From contig CACSJR010000003.1 in the NCBI GenBank assembly GCA_902706235.1, positions 336,549 to 400,548 of the forward strand: a stretch of DNA of 64,000 bases. The letters are read 5' to 3'. Source of the stretch: Citrobacter sp. 18056 (GTDB lineage: Bacteria > Pseudomonadota > Gammaproteobacteria > Enterobacterales > Enterobacteriaceae). Every line of letters starts with the position of its first letter. Position 1 is the stretch's first letter. Under the pieces are notes generated by a model. It was not told the origin of the DNA, ran no database searches, and saw only the letters and a list, made by a program, of their open reading frames with translations. The position numbers and the translations under genes were made by a program. Positions 48,791-58,516 of this stretch are shown one piece after another.

Positions 48791-49561
48791 ATGCTGCCTC
48801 TGGAAAGACAAGAAAAAATACTCGGAATAATAAAGGATAAGGGGGTCGTCAGCGTCGGGGAGTTGGTCAACGCGCTGGGGGTGTCGCATATGACGATCCG
48901 CCGGGATATTCAGCGACTGGAGCAGCTCAATGCTTTAGCCAGTGTTTCTGGTGGCGTGGCGTTGCCACAAAGGACGCGGTTGCTGAATGAGCCCTCACAT
49001 CGGGATAAGACCCTGATGTTTCCTCAGGAAAAGGAAGCCATTAGTTTAGCGGCGATGCACCATATTCCACGGAACAGTACGGTTTATCTTGATGCAGGAA
49101 CCACAACGCTGGCTCTGGCCAGAAAATTAGTGAACCACAAGGATTTGTTGATCGTGACGAATGACTTTGCGATCGCCAACCTGATGATTGAGCAAGGTCA
49201 GGGTGAATTGATTCATACCGGTGGAAGGCTCTGCCGGGAAAATCAATCCACGGTAGGGCACCTGACCGCCGTGATGCTGGAAAACTTGTTCATTGATGTG
49301 GCATTTATCTCTGCTTCGTCCTGGAATCTACGCGGGCTGTCAACGCCAAATGAAAATAAAGCCATTGTAAAACAGGCCGTTGCAAGAGTTAGCGAGAAAT
49401 GTATTTTATTAAGCGACTCATCAAAATATGGCAAAATGGCAAATTTCCGCGTAATGCCTTTAACCGAACTCGATCTTATTATCAGCGACGAGGGGTTAAG
49501 CGATTCTGTCGAGCAGCTTACCAGCCAGAAGATAGCGGTTGAGCTAGCCCCACCGGTTTGA
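48791..49561 (+). CDS. DeoR-family regulator of the tetronate operon
   Basis: 256-residue DeoR-type regulator. HTH: RQEKILGIIKDKGVVSVGELVNALGVSHMTIRRDIQRLEQLNALASVSGG; effector domain: VYLDAGTTTLALARKLV, LIHTGGRLCRENQSTVGHL, FISASSWNLRGLSTPNENKAIVKQAV. Divergent from otnK, corresponding in position to ygbI of the E. coli ygbJKLMN locus. The C-terminus (ELAPPV and stop) abuts an IS3-family orfA remnant, so its last residues may have been changed by an insertion. Confidence 0.88.
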   Translation: MLPLERQEKILGIIKDKGVVSVGELVNALGVSHMTIRRDIQRLEQLNALASVSGGVALPQRTRLLNEPSHRDKTLMFPQEKEAISLAAMHHIPRNSTVYLDAGTTTLALARKLVNHKDLLIVTNDFAIANLMIEQGQGELIHTGGRLCRENQSTVGHLTAVMLENLFIDVAFISASSWNLRGLSTPNENKAIVKQAVARVSEKCILLSDSSKYGKMANFRVMPLTELDLIISDEGLSDSVEQLTSQKIAVELAPPV

Positions 49562-49564
49562 CGG

Positions 49565-49679
49565 TTTCAGCGCAAAAGCGACCTGTTCCTCGGTATAGCG
49601 GGTCTTTTTCATGGCGATGTGCCTCTCTGTGAGATGAAAGAAAGACCGGAGACTTCAGTTTAGACTGGTACTGTTTACA
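49565..49679 (-). mobile_element. Remnant of an IS3-family element (5' end of orfA)
   Basis: On the minus strand an ATG at 49612 with upstream GAGAGG opens MKKTRYTEEQVAFALK, the typical N-terminus of an IS3-family OrfA, and then homology stops at about 49565, next to the DeoR stop. The untranslated stretch back to about 49679 (TGTAAACAG...) could be the left end of the element. Nothing of the rest of the transposase remains. Confidence 0.65.
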
Positions 49680-49780
49680 GGGGGGAGATCAACGGTTAAG
49701 CGTGAACTACTGGCAGGGGCCTGGTGGTGGTGAGGACACCGTAACCTGGAGCACTGGTGGCGGCATCGCTGAAATTGCTG

Positions 49781-49814
49781 ATAAAGAAGGAAAAAGGTTT
49801 TTTTCCTTCTTTAT
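49781..49814. repeat. 15-bp perfect AT-rich inverted repeat downstream of fucP
   Basis: ATAAAGAAGGAAAAA / TTTTTCCTTCTTTAT around a GGTT loop, about 60 bases past the fucP stop. It is a plausible transcription stop for the fucose operon. The surrounding 49562-49877 otherwise contains only the IS remnant and no gene I can support. Confidence 0.55.
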
Positions 49815-49877
49815 GGTCATCAGTCTGAGCAGCGTGCAATGCATTGGAGGCCGCTGCTTTTGTCCCAACAGGGCTGT

Positions 49878-51107
49878 TTATTTCGCCCGCTGCTTCAGCG
49901 CGTAAATCAGCACCACCGCGAAACACACCATTGGCAGCGCGTAGGACACCGCGGTGCTGTAGCGATCGGCAATAGCCCCCATCAGATACGGCATGATCGC
50001 GCCGCCGACGATCGCCATGATCATGACTGAACTGGCGCGTTTTGTTTGTTTACCCATGTTCTTGACGCCCATGGCGAACAGGGTTGGAAACATGATCGAC
50101 ATGAAGAAGAAAATGGCGACCAGTGCAATCACCGATACGCTCTCAATCCCGGCAACGACTACGCCGCACAGCACAATATTGATAATGGCGTAAATCACCA
50201 GTAGCGTGGCAGGGCGGACAAACCCCATCAGCCATGTACTGAAGAAACGGCCAACCATGAAGCTTATCATGCCGACGGAAAGCAGGTATGACGCATTCTG
50301 GTTCGACAGCGTATGCCAGTGTTCCGTGGTGTAGTTGATGAAGAATGCTCCGACGCCAACCTGCGCCGCAACGTAAAAGAACTGAGCAATCACGCCGCCG
50401 GTGAAATGTCCGTGCTGCCACAATCCTTTCTCGATGCCGCTATCTTCTGTGGTGCTTTGCTCGCGAATGTCAGGCAATTTTGTGCGCCCGAACAGGAAGG
50501 CGATCAGCAGAACCAGGACTGCGATAGCGACGTAGGTGGTTTTTACCGATGACAACCCGTCAGCGGTGGTGCCCTGGGTGGCGGAGAAGAACAGCGAGCC
50601 GCCGATGATTGGGCCAATGAACTGGCCTAAGCCATTGAATGACTGGGAAAGGTTCAGGCGACGCTCGGCCCCAGCGGGATCGCCCAATACGGTGGCAAAC
50701 GGGTTAGCTGCGGTTTCCAGACATCCCAGACCGAGAGCGATGACAAACAGTGCGAACAGGAACATGGCAAAGCTGCCTGCGGAAGCCGCAGGGACAAACA
50801 GCAGCGCGCCCAACGCATACAGACATAATCCGACCAGGATCCCGGCCTTGTATCCAAACCTGTCCATAAAGAAGCCAGCGGGCAGGGCGATGATAAAATA
50901 GGCCCCGAAATACGCGGCCTGTAGCAGGCCTGACTGGGCTTTGTTAACGTGCAAGACTTCCTGGAAATGCTTATTCAGGACATCCAGCAGCCCGTAGGAT
51001 AAACCCCACAGGAAAAACAGCGTGGTGACAAGAATGAACGCCAGTCGGAAACCGGACGTCGTTTTGCGCTGCGCATAAGCAGGCACGGCAGTTTTGTCGG
51101 CGAGCAT
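49878..51107 (-). CDS. fucP: L-fucose:H+ symporter
   Basis: 409-residue MFS permease of the fucose:proton symporter family. Diagnostic stretches: LFFLWGLSYGLLDVLNKHFQEVLHVNKAQSGLLQAAYFGAYFIIALPAGFFMDRFGYKAGI, GLGCLETAANPFATVLGDPAGAERRLNLSQSFNGLGQFIGP, and FFMSIMFPTLFAMGVKNMGKQTKRASSVMIMAIVGGAIMPYLMG. About 12 TM segments. GAGGAA upstream of the ATG. It is the last gene of the L-fucose oxidation operon, not linked to the usual fucose isomerase/kinase genes. Confidence 0.9.
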   Translation of the reverse strand: MLADKTAVPAYAQRKTTSGFRLAFILVTTLFFLWGLSYGLLDVLNKHFQEVLHVNKAQSGLLQAAYFGAYFIIALPAGFFMDRFGYKAGILVGLCLYALGALLFVPAASAGSFAMFLFALFVIALGLGCLETAANPFATVLGDPAGAERRLNLSQSFNGLGQFIGPIIGGSLFFSATQGTTADGLSSVKTTYVAIAVLVLLIAFLFGRTKLPDIREQSTTEDSGIEKGLWQHGHFTGGVIAQFFYVAAQVGVGAFFINYTTEHWHTLSNQNASYLLSVGMISFMVGRFFSTWLMGFVRPATLLVIYAIINIVLCGVVVAGIESVSVIALVAIFFFMSIMFPTLFAMGVKNMGKQTKRASSVMIMAIVGGAIMPYLMGAIADRYSTAVSYALPMVCFAVVLIYALKQRAK

Positions 51108-51218
51108 AGTGATTCCTCAGTATCTGGTAACGCGTGTAGGGGGTCAGCTCAGTTGGCTGATTTTTTATGTCAGATAACATGAAAAACGTAATGAACTCCC
51201 TCATTGCAGGGAGCGGAT

Positions 51219-53174
<1,956 letters not shown>

Positions 53175-53196
53175 CGGCGTTCTCCTGCGTCGGTCA

Positions 53197-54480
53197 TTAA
53201 GACCTGTCGTGATGGCGATATTTTTCGATCGAGGCCTGATGCATTTCGATTGAAAATCCCGGGGCACGCGGTGGCATATAAGCCGCGTCGCGGATATCGC
53301 ACGGATGAACAAAATGTTCGTGAAGGTGGTCAACGTATTCGATCACGCGGCCTTCATACGTGCCGGCAATGCAGAGATAATCAATCATCGACAGATGCTG
53401 CACGTATTCGCACAGCCCGACCCCCCCCGCATGAGGACAGACCGGCAGATTGTATTTGGCCGCCATCAGCATCACGGCCAGCACCTCATTCACGCCACCC
53501 ATGCGGCAGGCGTCAATCTGCACCACGTCGATGGCCTCGCGCATGATGAACTGCTTGAACATAATGCGGTTCTGGCACATTTCGCCGGTGGCGACTTTAA
53601 CCGGCGCAACGCCCTGGCGGATTTTGCGGTGGCCTTCGATGTCATCCGGGCTGGTCGGCTCTTCAATAAACCACGGACTGGCAAAGGCGAGGGCGTTCAC
53701 CCAAGGTATCGCCTCGTTGGTTTCCCATACCTGATTGGCGTCGATCATCAGTTTGCGATCCGGCCCAATGACCTCGCGCGCAATGCGCACGCGGCGAATA
53801 TCATCTTCCAGATCACGCCCGACTTTCAGCTTCAGATAATCGAAACCGGCATCGACGGCCTCCTGGCACAAACGGCGCAATTTATCGTCGGGATAGCCCA
53901 ACCAGCCCGCCGACGTGGTGTAGCAGGGGTAACCTTCCGCCAGCAGCTTCGCCGTACGCTGGGCTTTGTTGTCGGCTCGCTGCTGCAATAATGCCAGCGC
54001 TTCCTGCGGCGTAATGCAGTCGGTGATGTAGCGGAAATCGATACAGCGCACCAGCTCTTCCGGCGACATATCGGCGACCAGTTTCCACAGCGGTTTGCCG
54101 GCCGCTTTGCCCCATAAATCCCATATCGCATTCACTACCGCGCCGGTCGCCAGATGAATAGCCCCTTTGTCAGGGCCAATCCAGCGCAGCTGGCTGTCAC
54201 TGGTAAAATCACGCCAGAATTTGCCCATATCGGCGGTGATGTCAGTCAGCACGCGGCCAACAACCAGATGTTCCAGCGCTTTAATCGCTGCGCAGCAGAT
54301 TTCATTGCCGCGCCCGATAGTAAACGTCAGGCCGTGCCCGCTCAGCGTCGGATTATCCGTTTCCAGAATCACGTACGCTGCGGAATAATCCGGGTCCGGA
54401 TTCATCGCATCCGAGCCATCCAGCGCCTGAGAGGTGGGGAAGCGTACATCTTCAACACGTAGAGCCGTAATCGTTGTCAT
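53197..54480 (-). CDS. L-fuconate dehydratase (enolase superfamily)
   Basis: 427-residue enolase-superfamily enzyme dehydrating L-fuconate to 2-keto-3-deoxy-L-fuconate. The catalytic set matches the characterised Xanthomonas FucD almost position for position: K217-L-K219 in YLKLKVG, metal ligands D248 (MIDANQ), E274 (FIEEP) and E300 (ATGE), and H350 in CPHAGGVGLCEY. The capping domain TFTIGRGNEICCAAIKALEHLVVGR is also characteristic. This is the strongest single marker that the operon is for L-fucose. Confidence 0.95.
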   Translation of the reverse strand: MTTITALRVEDVRFPTSQALDGSDAMNPDPDYSAAYVILETDNPTLSGHGLTFTIGRGNEICCAAIKALEHLVVGRVLTDITADMGKFWRDFTSDSQLRWIGPDKGAIHLATGAVVNAIWDLWGKAAGKPLWKLVADMSPEELVRCIDFRYITDCITPQEALALLQQRADNKAQRTAKLLAEGYPCYTTSAGWLGYPDDKLRRLCQEAVDAGFDYLKLKVGRDLEDDIRRVRIAREVIGPDRKLMIDANQVWETNEAIPWVNALAFASPWFIEEPTSPDDIEGHRKIRQGVAPVKVATGEMCQNRIMFKQFIMREAIDVVQIDACRMGGVNEVLAVMLMAAKYNLPVCPHAGGVGLCEYVQHLSMIDYLCIAGTYEGRVIEYVDHLHEHFVHPCDIRDAAYMPPRAPGFSIEMHQASIEKYRHHDRS

Positions 54481-54502
54481 CGCAAAGTGTTCCTTCCGCT
54501 GT

Positions 54503-55345
54503 TTATGCCTGCACCGTCTTCTGACGTTGCTCGCCCAGACCTTCGATTCCCAGACACATCACCTGTCCGGCCTGCAGGTATACCGGTGGCTTTTGTCCAA
54601 GCCCGACGCCCGGCGGCGTGCCGGTGGAAATGATGTCGCCCGGTTGCAGGCTCATGAAACGGCTGAGGTAGCTGATAATTTCGGGGATCTGGAAAATCAT
54701 GGTGCGCGTGTTGCCGTTCTGATAGCGCTGGCCGTCTACCTCCAGCCACAGATTAAGGCGGTGAGGGTCAGGGATTTCATCGGCCGTGACCAGCCACGGC
54801 CCGGTAGGGCCGAAAGTATCGCAACCTTTGCCTTTGTCCCATGTGCCGCCACGTTCAATCTGAAATTCCCGTTCGGAAACATCGTTGATCACGCAGTAAC
54901 CGGCGACGTGCGACATTGCATCAGCCTCGCTGATATAGCGCCCGCCGGTGCCGATGACCACGCCAAGCTCCACTTCCCAGTCGGTTTTGGTCGAATCACG
55001 AGGGATTTCTACATCATCGTTTGGGCCGACTATGGCGCTGGTCCATTTATTAAATACAACCGGTTCTTTCGGGATTTCTGCACCGGTTTCAGCCGCGTGG
55101 TCTGCGTAGTTCAGCCCGATACAGATAAATTTACCTACGTTGGCGACACACGCGCCGAGGCGTGGCTCGCCACTCACCAAAGGCAGGCTTTGTGGATCGA
55201 GCTTGCGTAAAGCTTCAAGCGTTTCCGGCTGTAAAAATTCGCCGCTGATGTCAGCGACATGTGCGCTCAGATCGCGCAGTTTGCCGTTAGTGTCCAGCAG
55301 GCCGGGGCGCTCCGAACCTGCATTGCCGTAACGAAGTAATTTCAT
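54503..55345 (-). CDS. FAH-family hydrolase, probable 2,4-diketo-3-deoxy-L-fuconate hydrolase
   Basis: 280-residue fumarylacetoacetate-hydrolase-fold enzyme. Features: FICIGLNYADHAAETGAEIPKEPVVFNKWTSAIVGPNDDVEIP, the metal-binding EVELGVVIG (E-x-E), YCVINDVSEREFQIERGGTWDKGKGCDTFGPTGPWLV, and the C-terminal LQPGDIISTGTPPGVGLG. In the oxidative fucose route it cleaves the diketo acid to pyruvate and L-lactate. AAGGA lies nine bases before the ATG. Confidence 0.9.
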   Translation of the reverse strand: MKLLRYGNAGSERPGLLDTNGKLRDLSAHVADISGEFLQPETLEALRKLDPQSLPLVSGEPRLGACVANVGKFICIGLNYADHAAETGAEIPKEPVVFNKWTSAIVGPNDDVEIPRDSTKTDWEVELGVVIGTGGRYISEADAMSHVAGYCVINDVSEREFQIERGGTWDKGKGCDTFGPTGPWLVTADEIPDPHRLNLWLEVDGQRYQNGNTRTMIFQIPEIISYLSRFMSLQPGDIISTGTPPGVGLGQKPPVYLQAGQVMCLGIEGLGEQRQKTVQA

Positions 55346-55405
55346 GGGGCAGTGTCCTTCTGTGAAAGTAGAATCTAAAGTCTGCTGTTTGCTGCTTCCG
55401 GCGCG

Positions 55406-56146
55406 TCAGTTGCTCCAGCCGCCGTCAATAATTTGTACCGTGCCGGTGGTGTATGAACTGGCGTCGGAGGCCAGATACAGCGCCAGCTGGGCGATTTCCT
55501 CGGTTTTGCCGATGCGTCCGATCGGCTGGCGGGCAACAAACGCCGCGTAGACGTCGGCTTCGCTGCGGCCTTCGGCCTCGGCCTGTGCGGCAATGCGCTG
55601 GCGCAGGGAAGGCGACTCCACCGTGCCCGGACAAATGGCGTTGCAGCGGATACCGCGGGTGACATAGTCCGCCGCGACGGAGCGCGTCAGGCCAATAACG
55701 GCAGCTTTGGATGCGCTGTAGGCAAAGCGATTAGGCACGCCTTTGACGCTCGAAGCGACCGACGACATATTGATAATCGAGCCGCGGCTGCCTTCGAGCA
55801 TGGCGGGTAAAAAGGCGCGGATCATACGGAACATCGCAGTCACGTTAAGATCCAGCGCAAACTGCCATTCACGTTCGGTGCAGCTCAGAATGTCACCGCT
55901 GTGAACTACCCCGGCGCAGTTAAACAGCACGTCGATTGCGCCGGTCTCTTCCGCCAGGGCGGAAATGGCCTGAGGGTCGGTAACATCCAGTAGGCGTGGG
56001 GTGATCCCCGGAATATCCAGCAGCGCATCGATGTTGATATCGGTGGCAATCACCTCTGCGCCTTCACGAGCAAACAGTGAGGCGGTGTTAAAGCCGATGC
56101 CTTGTCCGGCGGCGGTAATCAGCACTTTTTTCCCTGCCAGGTTCAT
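55406..56146 (-). CDS. Short-chain dehydrogenase, probable 2-keto-3-deoxy-L-fuconate dehydrogenase
   Basis: 246-residue SDR. Cofactor motif ITAAGQGIGFNTASLFAREGAEVIATDIN, FNCAGVVHSGDIL, catalytic Ser in IINMSSVASSVKG, Tyr/Lys in YSASKAAVIGLTRSVAADYV, and CPGTVESPSLRQRIAAQAEAEGRSEADVYAAFVARQPIGRIG, a stretch shared with ketodeoxyfuconate dehydrogenases. I use the ATG at 56146 with GGGAG five bases upstream. It is the first gene of the operon and divergent from the GntR-type regulator. Confidence 0.9.
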   Translation of the reverse strand: MNLAGKKVLITAAGQGIGFNTASLFAREGAEVIATDINIDALLDIPGITPRLLDVTDPQAISALAEETGAIDVLFNCAGVVHSGDILSCTEREWQFALDLNVTAMFRMIRAFLPAMLEGSRGSIINMSSVASSVKGVPNRFAYSASKAAVIGLTRSVAADYVTRGIRCNAICPGTVESPSLRQRIAAQAEAEGRSEADVYAAFVARQPIGRIGKTEEIAQLALYLASDASSYTTGTVQIIDGGWSN

Positions 56147-56178
56147 AGCCACTCCCAGGTAATGTTGCTTTAAAGGCC

Positions 56179-56195
56179 TAATGGTCAGGCCATTA
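56179..56195. promoter_or_regulatory. Candidate operator of the fucose regulator
   Basis: Perfect palindrome TAATGG-TCAGG-CCATTA, 32 bases upstream of the first fucose gene. The size and symmetry fit operators of FadR-subfamily GntR repressors such as UxuR/ExuR. Confidence 0.6.
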
Positions 56196-56368
56196 AGGGT
56201 GAAAAAAAGGCGTGATAAGCGCTGCTTTTTGCTAAGATGTCGGGCAAGCTGCCACTTAACACGCCATTTTGGTTAACTAATTTTTTACATGTATAAAACA
56301 AATCAGCAAGATTTTTGTCCGAATAATGCTAGCTGAATCACTTAATAAGCGTTGACCTCAGGTGCCAG

Positions 56369-57130
56369 ATGCCGATAAAAAAATTAGAGAATCCTAGAAT
56401 ATACAGACAGATAGCTGATCAGCTAAAGACGCTGATTGATAATAAAGAATTTCCACCCGGTAGCCGTCTGCCCGCAGAGCGCGATCTGGCCAGTCAGTTT
56501 CAGGTGAGCAGGGCGTCCGTACGGGAGGCGCTGATTGCGCTGGAAGTGATCGGTCTGGTGAGCGTGCGGGTCGGTAATGGCGTGATTGTTTGCCAGCCTC
56601 CGGCGGCACCTGCCACGTTATCGCAGGAGCCGGTCATGTCGCTGGCAGGGCGAAATCAGTGGGCGGATGTTGATGATGAGTTAAATATCGAGCTGGATTT
56701 CACCGCCGAACTGCCGCCGTTCTCCCTGCTGCAAACACGGCGTCTGATAGAACCTGAGACCGCCGCACTGGCGGCAAAAAACGCCACTGACGAAGAACTT
56801 GCGGCGATCAGGCAGGCATATGAGCAAAATTGTCGCGATAACCGAAACGGCTCGGCTACGCATCCGGGCGACCGTTTATTTCATATCCGTATTGCCCAGG
56901 CCAGCGGCAATCCGGCGTACGCCTTTATCATTGCACACCTGCTCGGCCACCGTTACGGCACCATGTTCCGCAGTCTGCAGCTCCATTACACACCGCAGGA
57001 TATGCCGCACCGTTCAGAAGTAGAGCACCTTGGGATCCTCACCGCACTGGAAGCCCGCGACAGCCGTGCGGCGAAAAAAACAATGAAAGACCATCTCGAT
57101 GCAGTGATTAAAATTTTTGGGCAGGGATGA
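56369..57130 (+). CDS. GntR-family (FadR subfamily) regulator of the fucose operon
   Basis: 253-residue regulator. Winged helix: IYRQIADQLKTLIDNKEFPPGSRLPAERDLASQFQVSRASVREALIALEVIGLVSVRVGNGVIV; an FCD effector domain follows (SLLQTRRLIEPETAALAAKNATDEELAAIRQAYEQN, DRLFHIRIAQASGNPAYAFII, HLGILTALEARDSRAAKKTMKDHL) with the usual metal-site histidines. It resembles UxuR/ExuR, which respond to hexuronates. Being divergent from the ketodeoxyfuconate dehydrogenase gene, it probably represses the operon until a pathway acid is present. Confidence 0.9.
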   Translation: MPIKKLENPRIYRQIADQLKTLIDNKEFPPGSRLPAERDLASQFQVSRASVREALIALEVIGLVSVRVGNGVIVCQPPAAPATLSQEPVMSLAGRNQWADVDDELNIELDFTAELPPFSLLQTRRLIEPETAALAAKNATDEELAAIRQAYEQNCRDNRNGSATHPGDRLFHIRIAQASGNPAYAFIIAHLLGHRYGTMFRSLQLHYTPQDMPHRSEVEHLGILTALEARDSRAAKKTMKDHLDAVIKIFGQG

Positions 57131-57245
57131 GTAAGGACGCGGAACCCTCGGGATTGTCTGGCCACCTCTTCTGGGGCTGAGAGGGGACGCCTGCGTTTTC
57201 ATGCTGGCATTAAACCAGCCTGGTCAGTAACCCGCTCCCTTACGG

Positions 57246-57280
57246 CTGTCTCTTGATCAAAAGATCTGAGCAAGAGACAG
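57246..57280. repeat. Paired inverted IS50-like ends
   Basis: CTGTCTCTTGATCA at 57246-57259 faces TGAGCAAGAGACAG at 57267-57280. On the minus strand 57280-57262 agrees with 18 of 19 bases of the IS50/Tn5 inside end as I recall it. No 9-bp target duplication flanks the pair. It may be the scar of an IS4-family element or a chance hairpin ending the DUF993 unit. It lies exactly between the fucose module and the next catabolic unit. Confidence 0.5.
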
Positions 57281-57330
57281 CTCTACACAGAGGGGTAATT
57301 ATCGATATCATATCCTCCGACAGTTTTAAC

Positions 57331-58500
57331 CTATATTCCCTGCAGTTTTGCCAGTAATGACATCCTTTCAGTGGCGACATCAATATCGTTGAGTAATCCC
57401 GCCTCATCGGCCAGCCGGAACAGTTCACTGTAATGGGTGAGGCTGCGCGCACTCTCCATACCGCCCAGCAGGGTGAAATGGTGCTGATGTCCATTGAGCC
57501 AGGCAAGAAACACGATGCCCGCTTTATAGTACTGCGTTGGACGGGCAAAAATGTGCCGCGCCAGCGGCAGCGTGGGCGTGAGTATCTGCTGATATTGCTG
57601 CCGATCGCCTTGTGCCAGAGCATGCAATGCTCCTGCTGCTGCAGGGGCAATCGCATCGAGGATCCCCAACAGTGCGTGTGAGTACCCTTGCGCATCACCG
57701 GCTATCAGTTCGGGATAGTTAAAATCGTCGCCGGTATACATTTTTACTGTGGCCGGTAACTGACGACGCATCTCTATCTCACGCTCTTTATCCAGCAATG
57801 AGATCTTGATACCGTCGATTTTTGCCTGATGGCGTTGGATAACCGATAAACAAATTTCCATTGCGTTGTGGATGTGTTCGCTACCCCAATAACCACGCAG
57901 TGCGGGATCGAACATATCGCCGAGCCAGTGAATAATGACCGGTTCCCGTACTTGCCGGAGTACTGTGTCATAGACCCGAATATAATCGTCGGGCCCTTTG
58001 GCTATCGCGGCTAACGCCCGGCTGGCCATCAGAATAATGCGTCCGCCGAAGGCCTCAATGGCCGAAATCTGTTGTTCATAGGCATCAATCACATCCTGAA
58101 GCGTCAACGCGGAGAAATCACTCAAATGATCGGTGCCTGCCCCGCTGGCTACTGCGATGCCAGGGAAGTCTTTCGCCTGTTCGACACTGCGCTGGATAAG
58201 CTCAAGGCTGGTTGGCCAGTCTAACCCCATTCCGCGCTGGGCCGTGTCCATGGCTTCTGCCACCCCAAAACCGAGCGACATTAAATAGCGGCGATATTCC
58301 AGAGTCGCCTCCCAGTCGATAGCGATATCGTGGCTGGGATCGCGCATTTTCCGTGGGTCCGTCACGACATGCGCAGCGGCAAAAACGTGGCGATTGAACA
58401 CTGGTGAGGGCGGCAAACTCCAGCTGCGCTGGCCTTTTACGCGATAGGTGTACGGTTGACCGTTGTTATCCAGAATGCGCACATGATTGCTGACAGTCAT
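57331..58500 (-). CDS. DUF993 family aldolase-like protein (DapA-type TIM barrel)
   Basis: 389-residue protein of the DUF993 family, distantly related to dihydrodipicolinate synthase/KDG-type aldolases. Signatures: RHVFAAAHVVTDPR, IDWEATLEYRRYLMSLGFGVAEAMDTAQRGMGLDWPTSLELI, GAGTDHL, and a likely Schiff-base lysine K232 in IDGIKISLLDKEREI, followed by MYTGDDFNYPELI. A retro-aldol role on a keto sugar or sugar acid is inferred from the fold. The ATG at 58500 has GAGG eight bases upstream. It is the last gene of a four-gene operon starting with a Gfo/Idh/MocA gene. Confidence 0.85.
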   Translation of the reverse strand: MTVSNHVRILDNNGQPYTYRVKGQRSWSLPPSPVFNRHVFAAAHVVTDPRKMRDPSHDIAIDWEATLEYRRYLMSLGFGVAEAMDTAQRGMGLDWPTSLELIQRSVEQAKDFPGIAVASGAGTDHLSDFSALTLQDVIDAYEQQISAIEAFGGRIILMASRALAAIAKGPDDYIRVYDTVLRQVREPVIIHWLGDMFDPALRGYWGSEHIHNAMEICLSVIQRHQAKIDGIKISLLDKEREIEMRRQLPATVKMYTGDDFNYPELIAGDAQGYSHALLGILDAIAPAAAGALHALAQGDRQQYQQILTPTLPLARHIFARPTQYYKAGIVFLAWLNGHQHHFTLLGGMESARSLTHYSELFRLADEAGLLNDIDVATERMSLLAKLQGI

Positions 58501-58516
58501 CGTTGATACCTCGTCA

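Noticed and set aside
49702..49905. 67-codon frame MNYWQGPGGG on the plus strand
   Set aside because: It runs through the perfect hairpin at 49781-49814 and into the antisense of fucP; no ribosome site.
57240..57698. 152-codon frame overlapping the 3' half of the DUF993 gene
   Set aside because: It lies in another frame of a conserved gene on the same strand and begins inside it.
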